Assembly (NCBI GenBank): GCA_021464245.1
Contig: JADCRB010000032.1
Coordinates: 1,104,025-1,168,024, forward strand
Direction: 5' to 3'
DNA from: Carallia brachiata
Taxonomy: Eukaryota; Streptophyta; Magnoliopsida; Malpighiales; Rhizophoraceae
DNA length: 64,000 nt
Shown: one piece after another, positions 59,557 to 64,000 of the stretch
Position numbering within the stretch: the first letter of the stretch is position 1
Layout: each line of letters begins with the position of its first letter
The notes under the pieces: generated by a model
Database searches by the model: none
The model's input: only the letters and a program-made list of their open reading frames with translations
What the model was told of the DNA's origin: nothing
Program-made: the position numbers and the translations under genes

Positions 59557-60150
59557 ATGAGGATCTTTGCTTTGAACTCCGAATTTTACCTCCCAGGTTG
59601 CTCCAATTTCACCAACCCAGCTGCAAGGCTTCTCGCACCCATCAAAACCAAATCACTCCTGCAGCATCCCATAATTCCTCGCACCATGAAAACAACTGGG
59701 ATGCCTCGAAAAACGCTGGCATATTCCACAGATAAAATTATCAAAACCAGGCATACGGTCGAGCCTTCAACATCAGAATTCACAGCCTCAAAAGGAGATT
59801 TTCTTCAAGTTTCTCCTGATGGGTATACAAGGTTTGTGATATTAGGAGTTGCATCTGTGGGACTTGTGTTGCTTCTGATGGGGATGGATGACCAAAAGGC
59901 AATGGCTTTGGGCCCTGAAGGGCCATTGATGGAAGAGTTCTGGGACAACGTAAGGAGATATGCACTCTACGCAGTTACTGTAAGTACAGGTGCTCTATAC
60001 ACCATCTTCCAGCCTATACTGGAATTACTTAAGAACCCCATTTCAGCGGTGCTCGTTCTGGTTATCTTTGCTGGCAGTATCTACATCATTTCTCAGGTTC
60101 TGTACGCTATGGTTGGCGTCTCTGATTTTAGTTATGATTATGGGTACTGA
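59557..60150 (+). CDS. Ycf33-like (DUF751) chloroplast membrane protein
   Basis: Single-exon gene encoding 197 residues from MRIFALNSEF; an in-frame ATG ten codons upstream is possible. The N-terminal half is Ser/Thr/Lys-rich and low in acidic residues, like a plastid transit peptide. A first hydrophobic segment is FVILGVASVGLVLLLMGM. The last 75 residues form the Ycf33-type domain: EEFWDNVRRYALYAVTVSTG, IFQPILELLKNPI, AVLVLVIFAGSIYIISQVLY. Ycf33 is a small plastid-encoded protein of algae and cyanobacteria whose function is unknown; land plants carry nuclear versions with a targeting extension. Location in the thylakoid or envelope membrane is inferred. It stands alone on the plus strand between two minus-strand genes. 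Confidence 0.75.
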   Translation: MRIFALNSEFYLPGCSNFTNPAARLLAPIKTKSLLQHPIIPRTMKTTGMPRKTLAYSTDKIIKTRHTVEPSTSEFTASKGDFLQVSPDGYTRFVILGVASVGLVLLLMGMDDQKAMALGPEGPLMEEFWDNVRRYALYAVTVSTGALYTIFQPILELLKNPISAVLVLVIFAGSIYIISQVLYAMVGVSDFSYDYGY

Positions 60151-61352
60151 TTTGACAGATCTTTTTTTTTCCCGTTGTCCATGTTTTAATACTCTTCAAT
60201 CAGAAGGATCTTTCTTTGCCTTAGCTTAGATGCCTTTTTCTACTCATGAAGCACGAGGGTCGACACGACCATTGTCACACTTCTTAGAGGAGTTCTGCCT
60301 TTTCACTTGTTTTAGAGAAGCTCAGTTTCTCAATTAGTTCTCTGAGATCACCTCTATGTATGGGCATTCAGTATCTGGTAGTTTTAAGGAAATCTGTTGC
60401 TAAAGGGTAAGAATGTATGATTGATTGATCTCTATAGCCTAGAGGGCTAAGAATGCATTAGGCAACTACTGTTCAGGGACCTTTCAATCTTTGGGCAAAT
60501 TCCCACTAGTTTATTATTCCGTTATTGGACTAAAATGATGTAAGCAAAGCAATGGTTACCAATCCCTACTTAAGCTGGATCATATTGACAGAATGCAAGT
60601 TCAGTAGAATGGAACTCAGGCGAAGATACATCTCTAAACAAGGGGCAAACTAAGTGGATAACGAGAGTAGCGAATTTGAACGTTAATTTTACTTGGTTTT
60701 GAATTCGACTGAAAGAAGTTTTACATCACAAGCAAGCAAAAATTGTCTGAATTTTGGCCTACGCAGCATGCCCATCGGCTGTTGCCAGTTGCTACCATTG
60801 GCTGTGCTGCAACTAGTTTAGCAAGGCAATAGCCATGATCCTTTCATTTCAGGTAGCATACCAGCAAAGAAACAGCTTGCGGGATCCCATTTAGTAGGTA
60901 AAAGCCTAAAATGTTATCAGTCACACAAACATAGTACAAAAGCACAGTCGGCAATCCATATGCGTACCTCTTTCTGTACATACTATCATATGTGTAATTA
61001 ACAATTACTGACTTGGGTAAGACTTAGGAGCAGCTACATTGGTTCAGCAACAAGTTATAAAGAAACCGATAAATGAGGTGGAAACTGTTAGCATACTGGA
61101 AGGGGCGGGTGTCTCTGGGGCCAAACTCCTCGTCATTGCCAGGCATTGATTCGTTGTAGACTCATGAAACTCCCTGAATGCTCTGAGGTTTTTATCAAAC
61201 AAGCCGAGCTGAACCACCCTTCAAATGTTGCCAGTGTCAACGCGGCTGTGCAAGCCGCAAGCTTTAATATATCAGTTCTCATGATATCCACAGCTGCTCC
61301 TCATGATAGTCTCAAGTTCATTCACATCAAGATAATATTATGGATATATAAT
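60151..61352. other. Convergent intergenic region between the Ycf33-like gene and UTP25
   Basis: Probably 3' UTRs of both genes. Balanced composition, no open frame with support, no repeats seen. Confidence 0.4.
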
Positions 61353-64000
61353 TTAGCAGAATACAAAAATGCTCTTTTCTGATGTAATCATCCTCTTTGC
61401 AGATGTGCTTCCGACAATTCTCTCCAGCTAAGTCAACCAATAAATGGAATTAATGCCATACATAAACATTAAAAAAATATGGAAAATTAGCAGATCAATA
61501 ACTCAATCAGCAGGCAAGAAATTTCAACAGATGTTTATGCTATAAGAACTGTGATTTAATCATACGTGTGTATCTGTGCACCTAACTGTTAACTTTTCCA
61601 TATAATGATCTTTCCCTAGCTAACTTTTATTCCACCAACATCTGCCACTGAGCAACATGTGAACATTTACAAAGGAATATGTCACGCAATGACAGCAAAC
61701 CAATTTATATTTCACTTTGCAACCCCAACAAACAACTTGCATCTTCCGCAATATGATATCCAAATTAAGTATTGAATCATTACCCGGAGCTGGTCAAAAG
61801 GAGAAAAAAGCACAGTACATGACGTGCCATGGGCCTCTTCAAGCATGTTAACAACCTGCATCAAAATTAGAAAATTTTGAAGGAGAAAAAAAGGGGTAAA
61901 ATATATTTTTCTGGGAAGGATGATTTCAGTTAGTATGAAGAAGAATGATGAGCAATTTAACAAGTTTTAACAAATGATAAGCGTGCTCACCTCAGGGTAG
62001 AACTCCTTTCTCTCAGGGAGAGAATAGACTATTAAATTTCGGATGCCACGAATCTACTCACAAAAGAACAAATTGATGTGTTACATCAGTTAGTAAGAAG
62101 AATTTTCGTATTGTTAAACACTAATAACAAGAAAAAAAAAATACAAAAAACATTCTAGAGCTGTTGAAAAAGAGAAATTTCGAAAACCTTGTATCTGTGG
62201 TAAAAATGAGCTCTCTCAGTGTAGAGCATGATCTTCTTTCTTCCTTCAAAAAACCAAACTCGTGCACGAGAAATATCACTTGATTTGGTGTATCTACAGG
62301 AAATAGAGAGTGGCATTTAATGTTATAACAAACAGGGGAAAGAACTTCAAGTTGCACATGTAATTGATCGAAAATGACCAGAAGATGGGTAGGAGATTTT
62401 ACTCTGAAAGAAGGCAGAACGATGTGCTCTGGGACTTCAAAAAGTTACGAAGTCGAACGTACTCAAAATAAGAACTGATAAATAGCATAATTCCACCCTG
62501 TGCAAAAAATTATGAGCGTTTCTAGCTACAGCAATTTTCTTTAAGCATATGTTCACCCTAATTTGCATTTGTAATTTTCAGTAGAAAAATTAAAAAATAC
62601 CTGAATAGAATCTTTTATCTTTGGAAACACCTGCATGGAAAAAGGCATCGAAATAATGACACGTGAAAATATCAAATGCACAAGTTTGAACAACAGACAA
62701 TCTTCGAGTGATCGCCCACGAAAAAATTTCTCCAAGCCCCACTATTTTCCTGACATAGTAACACTTCACCAAGCCAATACTCAAAGGATATCCATAAAAA
62801 GTAAGCATAGACTCTCGTTTAAGCATGTTTTCAAGCTGTTGCTTATGCAAATCTAAAATAGAAAAAAGCATGCATGCATAAACATTTACCAAAGAACTAT
62901 TCAAGAGCTTAAGCTCTTGGACCCCCAGGATATGACACATATATGATACTCTCACATGCCTGCTTACACACAGCTGAAAGCATGGACAAACACAAGCCCA
63001 CATTGTGCTGAAAATATATGCTAACTAGAAATATGAGAGTGTTCTTTGAACCCACGAACAGTTGATCAGAAAGACAGATACTTGTCAATGAACCATTTAA
63101 CCCAAAACTTTAAAATTTTAAGTGAGGCCAAGAACATAACTTATTTAACTCCAGCAACAGGCATAAACACAGTAGCAGGACCACAGAGAGCAAGAGAAAG
63201 AGAGAGAGAGTTGACCACTTAGATTTTACTGCTTTACTGTTTTGCTTCTTAGACTATTACAACAAATTTGGAGCTCTTCAAACAATAATATACTTGATTA
63301 AAACAATATTTCATTTCCATCTCCATCCTTTGGAGAACTCCCCAAGGTAAAAGGCTAGGCTTTTGTGCATTGCATGCATCTCAGGATATTTGACCACTAA
63401 AATTACGAGACTTTGCTAGCTGCTTTACATCTCTCATCTTTCAATGTTTTAAGCAGTAGTGCAAAAAGGAAAATCCTGAAAACAATCCCAATTTCTGAAC
63501 AGGTTAAATTCTAGAAGTGGCAAGCGCTTTGCATGGGCAAAATAGAAACTAATATTTGAATGGGTGGGATTGTTTACATGCAGCATTGGCTACTTGGATG
63601 TGCATTTGTGCTTATGGGTTCAAAAGTATCAAATATTAAAAATGCAACTGTTTGCCAAACCTTCTTAGTGAAATATTCAAGACGAGCATCGTCAGCATCT
63701 TCTAGTAAGTTTGCCTCAAATCGCTCGTAAATCTGGGAGAGTCAACAGGAACAACAATGAGAATATAAAAGACAGCATCAGAAAGAACTAATAGTCAGAC
63801 ATGGACAACCCACCCCCATTAAAAAACAAACACACATCCAATAAAGAAGACATAACATTACGATTATTTGAAAAACGAAACCAATTGCAGATCTAAGATT
63901 GTCACACCAAAAGGCACTATCTACCACATAATGAAAACAGTTTGACCAAATTACCCAAATAATAGAACAATAGGATCGAATGAGACAAGCAAACATACCT
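61353..64000 (-). CDS. UTP25: UTP25 / NOF1-like small-subunit processome protein, 3' part
   Basis: Seven exons on the minus strand: 63661-63732, 62601-62630, 62403-62497, 62188-62293, 61991-62053, 61784-61855 and 61353-61427, all with GT-AG and matching phase. They encode the C-terminal third of the family in order: IYERFEANLLEDADDARLEY, VFPKIKDSIQ, GGIMLFISSYFEYVRLRNFL, SRARVWFFEGRKKIMLYTER, RGIRNLIVYSLPERKEFYPE, FSPFDQLR and LERIVGSTSAKRMITSEK ending FVFC. UTP25 is a DEAD-box-helicase-related protein (DUF1253) of the U3 snoRNA processome, acting in the nucleolus on pre-18S rRNA. Arabidopsis NOF1 is the counterpart. The gene continues beyond the window: the last two bases (63999-64000) look like the end of the next exon before a GTATGT donor. 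The N-terminal part is missing only for that reason. Confidence 0.9.

Noticed and set aside
1..64000. tRNA, rRNA or snoRNA genes
   Set aside because: I looked for cloverleaf-type A and B boxes and conserved rRNA blocks by eye and found none that I could support. A covariance-model scan would decide.

Overview
The window looks like nuclear DNA from a flowering plant, most likely a eudicot. It is AT-rich, its genes carry GT-AG introns, and its proteins are plant-specific in type: a P-class PPR protein, an LRK10-like receptor kinase with a wall-associated galacturonan-binding ectodomain, ADA2b, a BAH/Agenet protein, a chloroplast Ycf33-like protein and CYP71-type P450 remains. Miniature transposons (MITEs) and an Au-type SINE fit the same picture. 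A woody eudicot such as Citrus is my guess from general resemblance, not something proven here. I saw no bacterial, viral or organellar segment.

Layout. 1-3.0 kb: mitochondrial PPR gene (+) with a duplicated leader and two small frame lesions. 3-8 kb: mostly non-coding, with a pair of GC-rich islands. 8.0-8.5 kb: small two-exon mitochondrial complex I gene (-). 8.6-16.4 kb: intergenic, dominated by a 2.4 kb foldback element with purine-rich/pyrimidine-rich arms. 16.5-16.9 kb: small plant protein of unknown function (+). 17-22.4 kb: gene-poor, with a hAT MITE. 22.8-27.2 kb: NAR1, 11 exons (+). 28.5-29.7 kb: RAMP4/SERP-like gene, apparently truncated (+). 30.2-30.6 kb: P450 last-exon relic (-). 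31.0-46.2 kb: a direct duplication of a unit of about 7.5 kb holding an LRK10-like receptor kinase. Each copy has different lesions and its own transposon insertions. 46.3-50.8 kb: ADA2b, 12 exons (+). 52.1-57.8 kb: BAH/Agenet chromatin protein (-). 59.6-60.2 kb: Ycf33-like plastid protein (+). 61.4-64.0 kb: 3' part of UTP25 (-), running off the window.

Most genes are independent housekeeping genes: mitochondrial translation or RNA processing, complex I, cytosolic Fe-S assembly, ER translocon, SAGA-type co-activator, chromatin reader and rRNA processing. They do not form a pathway. The dynamic part is the receptor-kinase duplication, whose unit also carried a copy of the leader region now just upstream of ADA2b. 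Exon joins were inferred by eye from splice consensus, reading-frame phase and family resemblance. No alignment or database search was run.
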